DNA from: Meandrina meandrites
Lineage: Eukaryota > Cnidaria > Anthozoa > Scleractinia > Meandrinidae
NCBI GenBank assembly: GCA_963693305.1
Contig: OY855914.1
Location: 26,336,972-26,400,971, forward strand
Length of the DNA: 64,000 nucleotides
Direction of reading: 5' to 3'
How positions within the stretch are numbered: the first letter of the stretch is position 1; each line of letters starts with the position of its first letter. Shown in pieces: positions 12,245 to 24,800 of this stretch. The notes beneath the pieces were generated by a model, which was given only the letters and a program-made list of their open reading frames with translations, was not told the origin of the DNA and did not search any database. The position numbers were made by a program, and so were the translations under genes.

Positions 12245-12779
12245 CGAAACTCGCGCCAGATCGACTGAAGCGGGAAGGGAAAGCCTGGGTACTAGGCTGA
12301 GGCAGATTGTCAGATTTGTCCAGTGGAATCAGTCAATACATAAATGTTACTCTCTATCCTCTGATAACGCTCTTTCAGTGGAAGGGAAAGGGGGGTTGAA
12401 AGGCGAAAAATACGAAAAATGAAAAACGGGGAGTACGGGGGACGACAGTGAGGGCGAAGTGGCAACCGCGCGCTTTCATTTTCCTCTCCCCAGGCTCCGC
12501 GCGCTTACTTTTAACCTCTCCCCATTTTCCAGCCCGTACGAAAAAAAGAGGCCTCTGCGGAGGAGAGAGTAAATATTATACACTGTTGTGGTGGATTTGT
12601 GCGAAAATCTCGCGAGAAAGGCCCATTTCATATTCAAAACCACCGAACCGGCCAGTTCTCACTAATAATAAGCGCTCTAATTAACCAGAGCAATTTTTAA
12701 TTCTCTATTCTCTAGGTACACTTTGACATGGTCATTCGGTGTCGAAGGTGTTCGACAGCCATCTTGGTTGGGTCCTCGT

Positions 12780-12857
12780 TAGCCTGCGTTGCAGCCGAAC
12801 TAAACCCTGGTATAGTCCGGACTTTACCGGGGATTAGTACGGCTGCAACGCAGGCTA
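12780..12857. repeat. Short inverted repeat
   Basis: TAGCCTGCGTTGCAGCCG at the left pairs with CGGCTGCAACGCAGGCTA at the right, with arms of 18 bp and a 42-bp loop. It is likely a small MITE. Confidence 0.75.
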
Positions 12858-13680
12858 GGTCCTCGAAATTTTACATGTAATTATTAATATATAGACTCAG
12901 AAGGTGATACATCTACTTGTTGGCTAAGTGTTAAATAACTATTACTAACGTTTACGAGCATCACTTCGAAAAGTCAAAAGGCAAGAGACATTAACAGGGG
13001 CACCCGATGGAGATGTTTCGTATTTGCTGGCTAAGAAGAAGCAGTTGCTGGTGTTGCTAGCTGGGAAATGTGACTGATCTGCTGGGAAAGTATTTTCTAT
13101 TGGAAAGTGCTTGCATGGCATTGAAATGACGTAGACGGGTTTATTCTTTCAGAGGTACCCTGTGGGCCCCTTGACACCCAACTCTACCCCCCATCTGATG
13201 AGCCAAATTGGAACATACTGCCACGTCTCATTTTGTCGTGGTATATTTGGCTTGCCTTCTTCCTGGCTGGGGGATTTTCCGAGACCTTGCTGGGAAATGA
13301 AGCTTCGTGCATGTTTCTCCTGGGAATGCGAAACAGTTATACTCCCAACAACTGAAATTAACGTCTTAAAGCATTCATTTGTTGTTTTCTTTGTAGCCAA
13401 TACCGACGTTCCCTGATGACTTCTAAAAAAATTGCCTCGTTGACTGCCCCTGGTCTAGCTAAAGTTGAAAATGACTATATTAATCCATTTAAGTAACAAA
13501 AGAGGTATTATCATGAGTTATACAGGCTCGAGTAGACTCTTTCAAACTCTGCCGTTTAAAATGCTTAGAAATCAACAGAGGGAAAACAATAACACAAACA
13601 ACAGTTATGCTCCTAGCACTCAAAACATATGTAGCAGCTAGAGAACACGGTGAAGTTACAAGCTTACTTGAGCTGCCACA

Positions 13681-14378
13681 CTAAAGCTGCAAAATTGCCG
13701 CCGTAAAAAAGAAAATGTTCAATAGATGGTGAACAACGCCACGCTCGATTCCTGCTGCATTTTTAGGTGGACAAGTATGGGTTCGAGGTTCTGCTGGACA
13801 ACTGGCACATTCAGGGTTACGATAAGGTATACTGTAATTGGCACACAGATCAGCCTCCACTGCCCAGGGGTCTTTATCATTGTCACAAAACGGATTAGAG
13901 ATGGCAATGATCTTGTTGAATATGCCGTCGGCCATATCGGACTGATTGCAATTCGTCTGCCATGCCAAAATTGTACACATTTTGGCTTTAGCACGTTTCC
14001 TGTTTAGAAAGAATAAATCAAATTTAAAACAAGTTGTACGTCGAGAAGTCAATACATTCACTGTCTTGACGAGTGCCTCTAGATGAAGTGTATTCCCGTG
14101 TAAGGGACAAAATGGGGAAGTTCCGCCCGGGCTGGAGTTATATAAAAGGATAGGGATTTCACGTACTGGAGTGTAGAAAAAGGCAGGGGAAACTGACATT
14201 TATGTATTAAAACGAGCTTTGGATATTTCAAACAGAGCCACCGAACAAGAGATGCAATATTCCTACAGTAGATCTGTTAAAAAGCTACCTTCATAAATGG
14301 TATATAAAAGGGTGGGGGGGGGGGGGGGGGGGGGGGGGGGGGGCTTGGCCAGGACCTTCCTGTATAAAATATTGAGTA

Positions 14379-14409
<31 letters not shown>

Positions 14410-16460
14410 AGGAGAATACGAGTGTCGTGTCTGATTAAAAGCATTATCAGTTTAGGTGTTCCTTAATCCACCCAGTATCGGGAGTATCTGGAGTAAGTTA
14501 AACATTTATTGGCCAAATCACAATAACCCATTGCGTCACAAAGATTACGATTATGTAAGTCGTTATTATTTTCTCTTTCTAAATACAAATAAGAGTATCA
14601 TAATCATAGTCACAAATATGATCATAATCATATGAAAATGATCTATCCGGCTTGTTTTATGATTATGTTTCTAGACGTTGCCACTAAGACACTAATTAGA
14701 ACCCTCGCTTGTGGCTTGGGTTCCTTCTAACGCCACGACTGAAATGAAATGACGTGATGATTTTGTCAAAGTTAATAATTATGGAAAGAGCAACGCTCTA
14801 TTCAAGTTTATGCTTATGAAAATGATTATGCCACTTAAGTGGGTACTAGGCTTATACGAACACTCACTGCATGGATCCCTATAAAGTAACGTCGTTGATT
14901 GGTGCATGGAATTCGGGCAACTATTCGATCTTGGGACCGTGTAAAACGTTTCTTCGGCGAACGAGCGAAAAGGGACGTCTCATAAGTTCGTTGGTTACGA
15001 GAAAAAGTGCCCAAAAATGGGGAGTAGGAGTAATAGAGTAAACTCTGATTAAATAATGCAGGCAAGCTTCTTTGCTGTAACACAATTGCAAGACGTTATT
15101 AAAGCTTTAACAGACTCTACAAAGAAAAGGTTAAATGTTATACCCGCATAGGGATGACCGCGGAACCCATGATTCGTTGTAGTAGTAGTAGTTGTTGTTG
15201 TTGGAGGTGGTGGTGGTAAAAGTTATTGCAAAGTCACTTAGGCATTCTTGCACTTTGTTCCTGTGCGTGTCTGAACAAGAAGGAAGGGAGAACATAAGAG
15301 GTACCTCCAGGTCGTAACCACTGCAGTAAAGGCGCTGTATCTCCTTCATATCGGCCACTTCCAGTGTTTTTGAATTACAGCTCCCAGCTTTATTTAAGGA
15401 TCGGTAGTACAAGATCCAAAATTGAAGCCTGATTTTAAAATAAAAAAAATGATAAATAATAATTAAACTTAACAACACGCATATCTGCGTGAACTCGGGC
15501 TTTTTTTGGAATAATTTGACATTTTTTGTTTACGTCATTTTAGCGCTCCTTTATCGTGAGAAAGTATACGGAAGTAACGTGTCACTGTTGTAACACTCCA
15601 GGTTGTAACGCAATATAGGCCACGTATCCGGCGCTACTGAGAGTGTATGCGGTCCTGTTTGCCTTGTTTACTCAGCGGGCTTCCCATTTACTGAGATTGG
15701 AAGGGTAATTGACTGCGCAGACGGGCACATTTCCGACCGCGGTGGAATGGGCGCCATGGAAACAAACAGGGTCACAATGGCGACGTAAGCGACAAATCAG
15801 CGTCATATCGTCACGCCGGAATTTCAACTCGGGCGTTTTCTTGAAAGTCCGAGTAATAAAACTTAATGATGACGGCACATACCAGAAGATTGGGTCTGCG
15901 TAAGGGGGGTTATGGGTAGGTCAGGACTTACTCCAACACAAAGAGAAAACTGTACACATGTGTACACCTGGAGTTGTGAAAACTAGGTCAATGAAAAGTG
16001 ATGGACCTAAGTCTCTTTGACCATGTACGTTGGATTGTGATTTGGCTTAAAACAGAGCCGAGAAAAAAAAAGATAAACAGCGCGAGAGGGTAAATAAGTG
16101 AAAGGACAAGAGATTTTGGCTCAAAACCGCAAAAATAGGGCTAACCATGTTTTGAAAACTTCAGACATATTTATATTTGTAAATTTAAAGATAATTATTT
16201 TGACCTACTATTAGTTTCGGCGTACCTATGCTCCCAAAGTTGGCAGCGAAGCAGCTAGTTAACTAATTAACTAATTAATTAATTAATGTAGGCAAAATTC
16301 AGATATTACTGATGCAACCTTACCCACAATCTGCAGTAGGATCTTCGTATAATCTTCTAAAGAAGTTTGATTCGTATTCCCGTAGAGTACAGTAATATTC
16401 CATGAAGGAACATTTGCCAACAGCTGGCAGGTCAGCAGCACACTTCAGACAACCTAAATG

Positions 16461-16515
<55 letters not shown>

Positions 16516-18353
16516 AATCTAAACAGTGGTGTGTGTCTAGAGAATAACGGGAGCAGTGTTTTTGGATTTACTCAAGGCTTTTGACACTGTTGATCACTTG
16601 ACTCTTGTTAAAAAGTGGGCATTACGATCTCTAAGTCCCCCGGGCTTAAATCACTATGGGGGGTACCTCAGGGCAGGATCCCTGGGCCGCTGCTATTCCT
16701 AGTGTACGATTTTGAAAAACGTTTCAACAAGAAAATAAACGATAATAAAGTTACATGACGTTTTGACTTCATGTCATCATTATCAAATGCGAATAAATAA
16801 ACGTAAAGATTAGGTATTTGACAAGCGACATTGCATACACCTCCCCTAGAAAGTGGCTTTTGTGGTTCCACATTGCATATGATTAAATGCAGAGGCGCTC
16901 GAGCCGCGGATGGTTCGTGGAGGTTTACCACTGAAATATTGTCGTTTTGCTGGGGAAAGGATGTAACATTGGGCACATTTTCGGTATGTATTTATAAAAT
17001 GACTATCGAAGCCTTTGAATTTGAGGCGTTTTGAGGGGAAGATGGCAAACTTTGAGAATTACAGCTCATTTCATGAACACGGGTCTGCATTCAGGCTGTT
17101 CGAGTGTGCAACCTTTCGCTTCGCTTTGATGATTGGGTGCAATTTTAGAATTAGTATATTATGCTAATTTTCAAAGCTCATATGAATATGTAACATAAGA
17201 TTGATAAAACAATAAACATTTGACAATATAGATCATTTCATTTATTTTCAGTCGTATCTTAAGCTTTGGCTATCTGTGCTATCAGCGGCCCATCAGATGC
17301 CCATCTATCCCAAGACAAGGAAGTGTCATTTTTTGTTGCAAACAAAGTGATGTTTTATTTTACACAAGTCAAACATATATATGTGTGTTGAGTGACAAAA
17401 ATACGTTTAAACTTTTCAGACTTTGACCTTTTTCAGTGGTAAATAACGTTACGAAAACCAACCCGTCAGATGGAACAACCATGTCCTAAAAGACTAACGT
17501 TCAAAGGCCAGCGCGCGTAATGATAAATATACATAGGAGAGCGTGCAGTCCTAACTTACTAATTTCCGAGTTTGGATTTCAACTTAGAACTCGAGTTGGA
17601 TTTCGAGTACTGACTATATATAATGTTGCCCTAACCAACAAATGGAAGCTAATCGCAAGCAAACAGGAGTGGAACTAACCAGCCGCAAGCGAACCTGAGT
17701 GGAGCTAACCGCGAGCAATCCCAGCCTAAAATCCAACTTAGTAATCTGACTCGAACGTCCCACCCGGAAGTCTAACTTGATAAATAGGCAACCTCAGTCC
17801 TTGCTAATGATAAGTACGCATAAACATCACCAAACTCGTGCTCCCGGTCGATACATTTGGAGGTATGTTTGATTATTAGTTCAACTTTGTTTAGATGCAA
17901 TTTAATGTAGTGCGATATTCGAACTCCCGATCGAAAGCTTGTTTATATTTCATTCCATCAGTGCCGTTACAAGCAATTAGATGACGATTAAATCACTCCG
18001 ACTTTCTCTGACTCCCTTTCCTTTCAGTAATAAAATATAATGTGCTGGTAGTTTGCGTTAAGCTTCAGTGTCTTTTTATTGTAAATGAAATTAAGATTTA
18101 CTTCGATAAAGATTGAATGGGCTCACGATCAAGGGACTTATTAGGATTTTACACTCTTTTAAGATAATATTGAATATATCTTACATTACCTTGGACACAA
18201 GCTAAAACATTAATGAATGTAGGCAAGTAATGTGTTCCCCTCGAAGTATTGGGGAGTTCCCCATGGAAGTGATGAAGTTTTATGCACATTTATAAATCAC
18301 GAGAGATTTTACTCACCTAAAGCAACTGTAACCGTGAAGATGAGACCCTTCAT
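13681..18353 (-). CDS. Gene A: secreted cysteine-rich protein, possibly GPI-anchored
   Basis: A four-exon gene of unknown family: exon 1 18353-18317 (signal start MKGLIFTVTVAL), exon 2 16453-16324, exon 3 15428-15144 and exon 4 13999-13681. Splice phases (1, 2, 2) match gene B exactly and the join is open for 256 codons. The mature part starts GC and has 17 cysteines in the same order as gene B. Shared motifs are FMEYYCTLREYES, LQFWILYYRSL, CTILAWQT and NPFC. Exon 3 carries codon runs (four Thr, four Asn, four Tyr) that gene B lacks. The C terminus continues beyond the gene B end with small residues (KNAAGIERG) and then a hydrophobic tail (LLNIFFFTAAILQL), which looks like a GPI-attachment signal. 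It is divergent from alpha2-delta gene 1. The function is unknown. Confidence 0.75.
14314..14409. repeat. Poly-G and poly-C tracts
   Basis: A run of about 30 G is followed 37 bases later by a run of about 30 C, a potential long G:C hairpin in the DNA between gene A and its 3' neighbour region (inside intron 3). The lengths are unreliable in any assembly. Confidence 0.7.
16460..16514. repeat. (ATCA)n microsatellite at the gene A exon 2 acceptor
   Basis: About 13 tetranucleotide units. On the coding strand this is (TGAT)n ending a few bases before the acceptor of exon 2. Gene B has the same motif in the same place (38060-38101). Confidence 0.9.
16551..16712 (+). pseudogene. LINE reverse-transcriptase relic
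   Basis: Two short frames on the plus strand read AVFLDLLKAFDTVDH and then GVPQGRIPGPLLFLVYDF. These are the conserved RT motif with the first catalytic Asp region and the VPQGSILGPLLF block of non-LTR retrotransposons. The stretch between them is much shorter than in an intact RT, so the copy is deleted and dead. It lies in intron 1 of gene A, antisense to it. Confidence 0.8.
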
Positions 18354-18828
18354 CGTATTGTAATTTGAATCACAGAAACGAACGATGAAGCAAAAGAGAC
18401 TTGCACTCGTCGCCCTTACCACAATTCTGACTGTTATTATAACTACTTGTTTTGTTCAGTTAAACAAAAAGCGAATTGTCGATTCGCTATGATCTCGGGT
18501 ACAGATCTTGCGAGGAGGAATCAACGTCGTAAAATTTGCTATTTCTCAGAATTAAATAAAGGTGTTGTCTACCGTGACCAAGGTCAATAATACTTTTGAT
18601 TCCAGTCTCCTCGCTCGCAATGAATCCTGGACTCTGCGCACCACGTTTCCATGCCAAGGCTTCCTTGTATATGATTTGGTTTTATTGAACGCTGAGGGCT
18701 ATTTGCTTTTAGAATCAGGAGCGCTAACATAAATAGTAGTTCTAAACCACGCTGATTTTTTAACAGCACAGATTTTTATGGTCTATGAGCTCGTAAATTA
18801 TAACAGTAACTGTCTGCCTGTACCAAAA
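18354..18828. promoter_or_regulatory. Bidirectional promoter region of gene A and alpha2-delta gene 1
   Basis: 475 bp separate the two start codons. The gene A side shares a leader stretch with gene B: GAGTGCAAG, then CTTCATC, then CTGTGATT. This suggests that the leader and proximal promoter were duplicated with the gene. Confidence 0.5.
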
Positions 18829-21800
18829 ATGGCTCGATTGAGAGTCTTTAAGATGTCGCTGGTTTTGCTCGTCTTGTTTTGCAAGTTTACCTGGTTGTGC
18901 CGTCGATTCACTTGATGCAAAAGCATTTAGCCAAGCACTCTCTAAACTGGTTAGAGAAGGACTAGGTGTCACTGATTTGCAGGTATGGGAATAATTCCAG
19001 CAGTTATTTCTACTGTTGAAAAATACAATGATTTCAAAGCTTATTTGCAATTAGAGCTTGTTCGTTAGTCTCAACAGCGCTATCACACACACGCACACAC
19101 ATTTCATGTAGACATTGCAGGTGATGTCGCAGCTGTAAAACTTCTGCAGCAGCATTCTAAAAAAGCCATTCTTTATGACTACAAACCATAATATTTTGCT
19201 TTTGCCCCTGTGAGCATAACGACGAGTATTAAACAGTAGCATCGTGACATCAGACAGTGTCAGAAGACAGTGATTTCTTAGTTCTGATTACGTGTACACG
19301 TATATTATATATAAAAATATATATTTGTCGATAGTGATATTCTGCTAGAATTTGTAATGAAACTCTAATCATTTACAACCCACTGCTCCAAACAAATGGC
19401 CGGATCGAGCTTTACGTTATGTTTTCTGGCAACCCTAACCAAACCAACAGGTTTGACCTTATCACATGAACGTTAAAATATCCAACTTAAGACCTTGAGA
19501 AGCATTTTTAGCACAACGTTTAGTACGCCGGCCACTATATAGTAAGAACCCCAGCTACTAAGCAAACCGGTTAATTACAATTTCTCTGAATAAAAATACC
19601 GTTAATTTGCCTAAGTAAGTAGCAGAATAGAAGTACTTTAAAATAACTAACTAAAATTAACAATTACTCTGAGAAAAATATCGACAAAAGACTGTCAAGG
19701 TTGATGCCAGTAGATGTTTCTGATAGTCAACTGATGTTCGCATCTTGTTAATTAATGCAAGCGTTCCGTAACTTTGGTGCTCAGCAACGCTATGATTTCA
19801 AGTCGTATCGCGTAGCGTTCACCTTTCAGCACAGGTAGCCCAAGCTCAGTATGTGAGCGTCCGTGTTATCCGTATCTCATTACGGAATATTCAAATAGCG
19901 ACAGGTAATACAAGACTTGTACGGTTGTTGTTAATGATCTCGTAGTTAACAATTACATGTAGTCACGATAACGCATCCTTTAAGAGATTGTATGGAAAAT
20001 ATTCCTGTTGCCCATAAATGAGGGTCTCCCAGGGGGGGTCCTTGTTCCCTTGTTCCCTTCCAATATTGCCCTATGTTCCCATGTTCCCACACATTTTCGT
20101 AATTTGTTCCCCTTTTATCAAATCCACTTACCACCTACCCCCTCCCTGCTCACTTTTCTCCACAAAAAAAATTAAAAAGAAGAGTACAGATGTTGCATGT
20201 GACGTTCTATTTGTGTGACACATCATCTCAAGCATTTGAGCGAAATTCGCAATCCATCAGCGTGTGATTAGCATTAAAACTAACCTTAACTCTCCGATCA
20301 ATCATCATAATACATGAACTCGTCAAAATTTGCCCTCTTCCTTGCTCTTCCTGATCTTCTCGTTGATGCTCTAGGCTTGTTCAGCATGACCATTTTTCCA
20401 CATATGCAGACAATCCACCTTTCATTCTGAGCATAAGCACCTGGATACATTCTTTCAATGCCTAAAAATAAATATAAATAAATAAAGGGTCTGTGTTAGA
20501 CTCCACAATTTATTGCGAATTCCAGATAAAAAACAAACCACAAATACCTTTTTACAGTTAGTAGTATCACGAGTCATATGTAATTCAATGCAAGATACAC
20601 CGCATGTAATGTCAACAGTGACTCAAAAATTGTGTTAAAGACTCGATCACGCCTAATGATTAATAAATTATCCGTCACGCAAACGATACAGGGAACCATA
20701 AACCTACTTGCTTTGAATCGCCGCCATTTTGTCTTTTGCCGTTCAGTTCGTTGGACTTGATCCTCAGTCATATCCTTTTCCAAACATTTGTATAGCCTTT
20801 TATCTTCCATATAAGCTGGCTTTGACGGCTTTGCTACTTTTGCAGGCACTGGATTTCCGTCTGCAGAAGTGCCAGCCCGCTTAGCCTCTGCTGAATTGCT
20901 TATGTGGGAATAAGCAGCTTTCAACTCGATCTCATACACCTTCACTATTGCAAAAACAGATACCACAGCATTTTAGGGAAATGGCCATTTAGTACATATT
21001 TTGGTAAAGAAAAAATTAAGTTGGAATCGCCCGATAATAAGGACCTCAATAAGATGTACATAAGCTTACATGGTTAATGAATGAACATAAATAAAGAAGC
21101 TTCTTCTAGCGTTAAATATTTAACAATTATTCCATGAGCCCGCGTTGGATACGAGGTGGTAAATAGCCAACGAGGCGCGAAGCGCCGAGTTGGCTATAAC
21201 CACTCGTATCCAACAAGGGCGAATGGAATAATTGTTTTATTAAATTCTTCTTTAGTATAAATCAACTGGACATTTCATTTTGATGTAAACGAAGTGATAG
21301 TATGAGGAGGCGGGAAAATTTGTGGCGCGGTGTTCATCTTTTTGAGTTGAATGAAATACGCGAGGAAAGCGAGCGAGAGAGTTTTCTTCTGAAGATTTTC
21401 CTCGGAAAATCTCCTCGTAAATCGTCTTTTCATCCTGGAAAATTGTGACAACAATTAAGGTTTACGGGAAGATCCGAAGCAATAGCTTTTCTGGAAATTA
21501 TACGCCTTGTGCAAGACCAGCGAAGCAAGTGTTTACATATTGTACTTGTTTACGGCTCCACGGCTGTCATCAAGACTACTACATTATGCTGAAACGAAAT
21601 TGCACTCAGATTCGATGAAGTTTATTGAAGTATAAAAGGACAAGATCAAGATTGAAAGGTAACAAACTTAACTGAAGTGCTGAGCCACATTTACGTCTAA
21701 CACTGAATGAAATTGTGTCAGTTTTTTGGTCCTCCCGTAAATTATTTTGTGCTTTTCTTCTTCGTTTAGTCGCTCTTGTTGTACATTTACAAGTATTTTT

Positions 21801-24800
21801 AATTAAACATTTCGCATCAATCCTTTCAGTTTTACGTAGTTGAGTCAACTATGGCATTTTGTGGTATTTGTGTGGTTTTAGGGAAGGCACTGTCGATTAT
21901 TTCTTGTATAAGCTTATAAACCTCGCCAAATTTGCCATTTTTCTGATGGAACTTTCGCTTCCCGCAGGAAAATTTTTAAACTGAGCGGCACTTGCCGCAC
22001 TCATTTCCCATATAAGGTCAAACGCAGGTATAATGGCTGATAACCGAGATCTAGTGAACCAATCAGAAAGCTAGAATTGCATTATCCGAGGTTGAGAATT
22101 TAATAAATTCAAATATAAGCCAGATTTGGGCAACCTACCTATTAATTCCCGCTCCTTCGTCATCACTTTGGTAATTGCTGCATTCCACTGTTCTTGGGAA
22201 TCAATTTCAAATACTCTGCCCTTTGGACAGTTCGCTGTAACTTGAAAATCTTTAACACTGATCGTCACTCTGAATTTCGCTATTTGTAGCTGGCTACACC
22301 GATCTGCGATTCCAAATCCTTCTCTTACTCGAAATATTAAATCAAACAAATTCTTGTCACTTTCGCCCCCGATTCCCATTTCAAGGGACCAACGCATTGC
22401 TGGTTTTTCTTCGCCATTTCGATAAATTGCCGCAGTGACAGGCAACAGAACACGATCGGCAAATGATCTTTCCGCCATCTTGGCAATCTGTAACAACACA
22501 GCGTCAGATTACCGCCAACTTGTGACCGTGGTGACCTCTGACCCACCTCTAACCCAGTCTCCCAGCTGAGAGCCTTGACCTCGCTTGAGTTCTTTGACTC
22601 TAACCAGGGCTAAACCAACGTCGGAACGACAGTGGTGCATAAATGACCATAAATAAAAACTCCAAAATAATGCTCTCTATTCCTTATATCAGAATTTTTT
22701 GTACTGTAATTTTTCGAATTTTGTTCCCTTGTTCCCAAAAATTGGCTAATGTTCCCTTGTTCCCTTCGATATTTTGCCAATGTTCCCTTGTTCCCCAAAA
22801 CCCCTGGGAGACCCTCATAAATGACGAAATAAGCAATAAAGTTTTTGTTTGGACTCACCTTAGTTATATTCTTGCTAAAACCTAAAACGCTATAAAAACA
22901 TCAGAAATAGCAAGAGTATAACTAAGGTGAGTCCAAACAAAAACTTTATTGCTTATTTGGTACATTTATGGGCAAAAGGAATATTTTCCATACAATCTCT
23001 TAAAACGGTACGTGACTAATTATTAACTACGAGATCCTATATTGGAATATTTCGTAGTGAGATACGGTTAACACGTAATGAGATGCGGATAACACGGACG
23101 CTCACATAGTGAGCTTGGGCTACCTATGCTTTCAGCTCGTAATATGTTTCGCAATTCCCTTAATTATATTTTAAAATTCCTCGAGGCTTTCAGGAATATT
23201 AACATGATTAATATGATTAACATTGTTAATTAAGTGAAAGTAACAATGAAACGAGGTTGTTTAGCAAATTTTGTCCACATTCAGCAAAGATTTGATAGGT
23301 CATTAAAGGCATTAAAGGTTTTATTTACCACAACAACACAATATCAGAGATATTCGAATTAAGTAGCCTACGAGACATTAACAACGTCCCTGCTATTTAA
23401 AATATTTATAAAACAAATATTACGTATTCATACAGCACAGGTACGTGCAGTGGTTCGCTAAATAGTTATTATCATGGTCAAGCAAGTAGCTTATTAGATG
23501 TAACATTTCACTTGTTTATCCTTAAGAGTTTGTAACATTTTTCTTTTAGAGAAAGTGTCCCTAACTATTTCGTTTCTCTGAACCTAATGTAATTGATACT
23601 AGAATGAAGGTTTGGGTTACTTTTACTTACTTGTTGCATGACTAAGGCACCAGAGGGGGGCAGTAGCTAAAATCATCCAATTTAATAGACCGGTTTAAGA
23701 TTCAGCGGTTGATTTTCATTTTTAAAGTCGTGTAATGCCCTATGATATCTTGTCCAAACCCATCTTGTTGCTCTCGATGTGCTCCGACAACACACAGAGA
23801 AAACCAATTCTCTCTAAGAACCTTCTTCGTTCTTGGTTAATACGACTATACTTTCATCCCTATGCCAATTATAGACCATTATACACTCGTTTCTGAATTT
23901 TCAGGAAGAAGTCGATAAATTTCAGTTTAATGAGGAGGCAGTTGACGGAACGTCAGTTATACTTTCACTTACTAATGATATCGCCAACAAATTTAAGGAG
24001 CGATTTGATGCAGTGCGAAAACTCAAGAAGGCCGTGGAAGATTCATATGGAAGATCCCCACCGTACTCTCGACAGTGGGAATGTTGCAAATCAAAGGATA
24101 TTTACGACAATCTGGAATACAATTCCAGATTTCACCAAAAAGTGGACCTCGAGAGAGCTTGCGTTAAAGTCTCAGAAGGTGCCCAATCTAATCGCCGTTA
24201 CCTGGACAATTTGTTTGTAAGCGAAATGAAGCAAGTGCTTAACGATTACTCTTTTATCAAGTGGCAATACTTTGGTTCAGACGAAGGCATGTTGACAAAG
24301 TTTCCCGCTTTTGAGGATAAAGCTCCCTGTTCCAGTTACGATCCTCGCTTCAGGCCATGGTACGTGGAAACTGTTACGCCAGAACCTAAGGATGTTGTTC
24401 TTGTTATCGATACAAGTGGATCAATGAGAAACACTCTTCTGGACGTTGCTAAGGAAGCAGCCACTACAGTTCTTAGTACAATGAATCCAAGGGACAGGGT
24501 GAGTGTTAGCAGGGCCAGTATACTAAATGGTGGGGAGGCGCGCTGGCCTAGTGTTTAGTGCGCCAGACTCCGGATCGAGCGCCCGAATTGGAGCCCTGGC
24601 CGGGGTCACTGCGTTAAGTTCTTAGGCAAGATACTTAACTCTCATAGTGCCCCTCTCCACCCAGGTGTATAAATGGGTACAGGCGAAATTACTGCTAGGA
24701 GTAACCCTGTGATGGACTTGCACCCCATCCAGGGAGGAGTAGAAATACTCCTAGTCGCCTCATGCTAATGAAACCGGAGTAAGCTCCGGCCTGATGGACC

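Larger units (their letters stand above)
10877..13680. other. Intergenic region with foldbacks
   Basis: No supported gene. It holds a GC-rich palindromic stretch at about 11790-11865 (CGCGCG-rich), the long hairpin at 12079-12244, and the shorter inverted repeat at 12780-12857. The open frames at 12041-12268 and 13149-13416 lie in repeats or show no domain. Confidence 0.55.
19830..23128. mobile_element. 3.3-kb DNA transposon with long TIRs in intron 1 of alpha2-delta gene 1
   Basis: The left terminal repeat (19830-20020) and the right one (23128-22963) are imperfect inverted copies of about 166-191 bp. Both start with CA(C/T)AGGTAGCCCAAGCTCA and end with TATGGAAAATATTCC and GCCCATAAATG. CTTTCAG lies immediately outside both ends (19823-19829 and 23129-23135), a 7-bp target duplication that becomes 8 bp if the next C is counted. 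The CA ends and 7-8-bp duplication would suit the P superfamily, but no transposase is recognisable. The interior carries one antisense spliced gene (20298-22478), a 50-bp-arm hairpin, and GTTCCC repeats near both inner edges. Confidence 0.75.
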
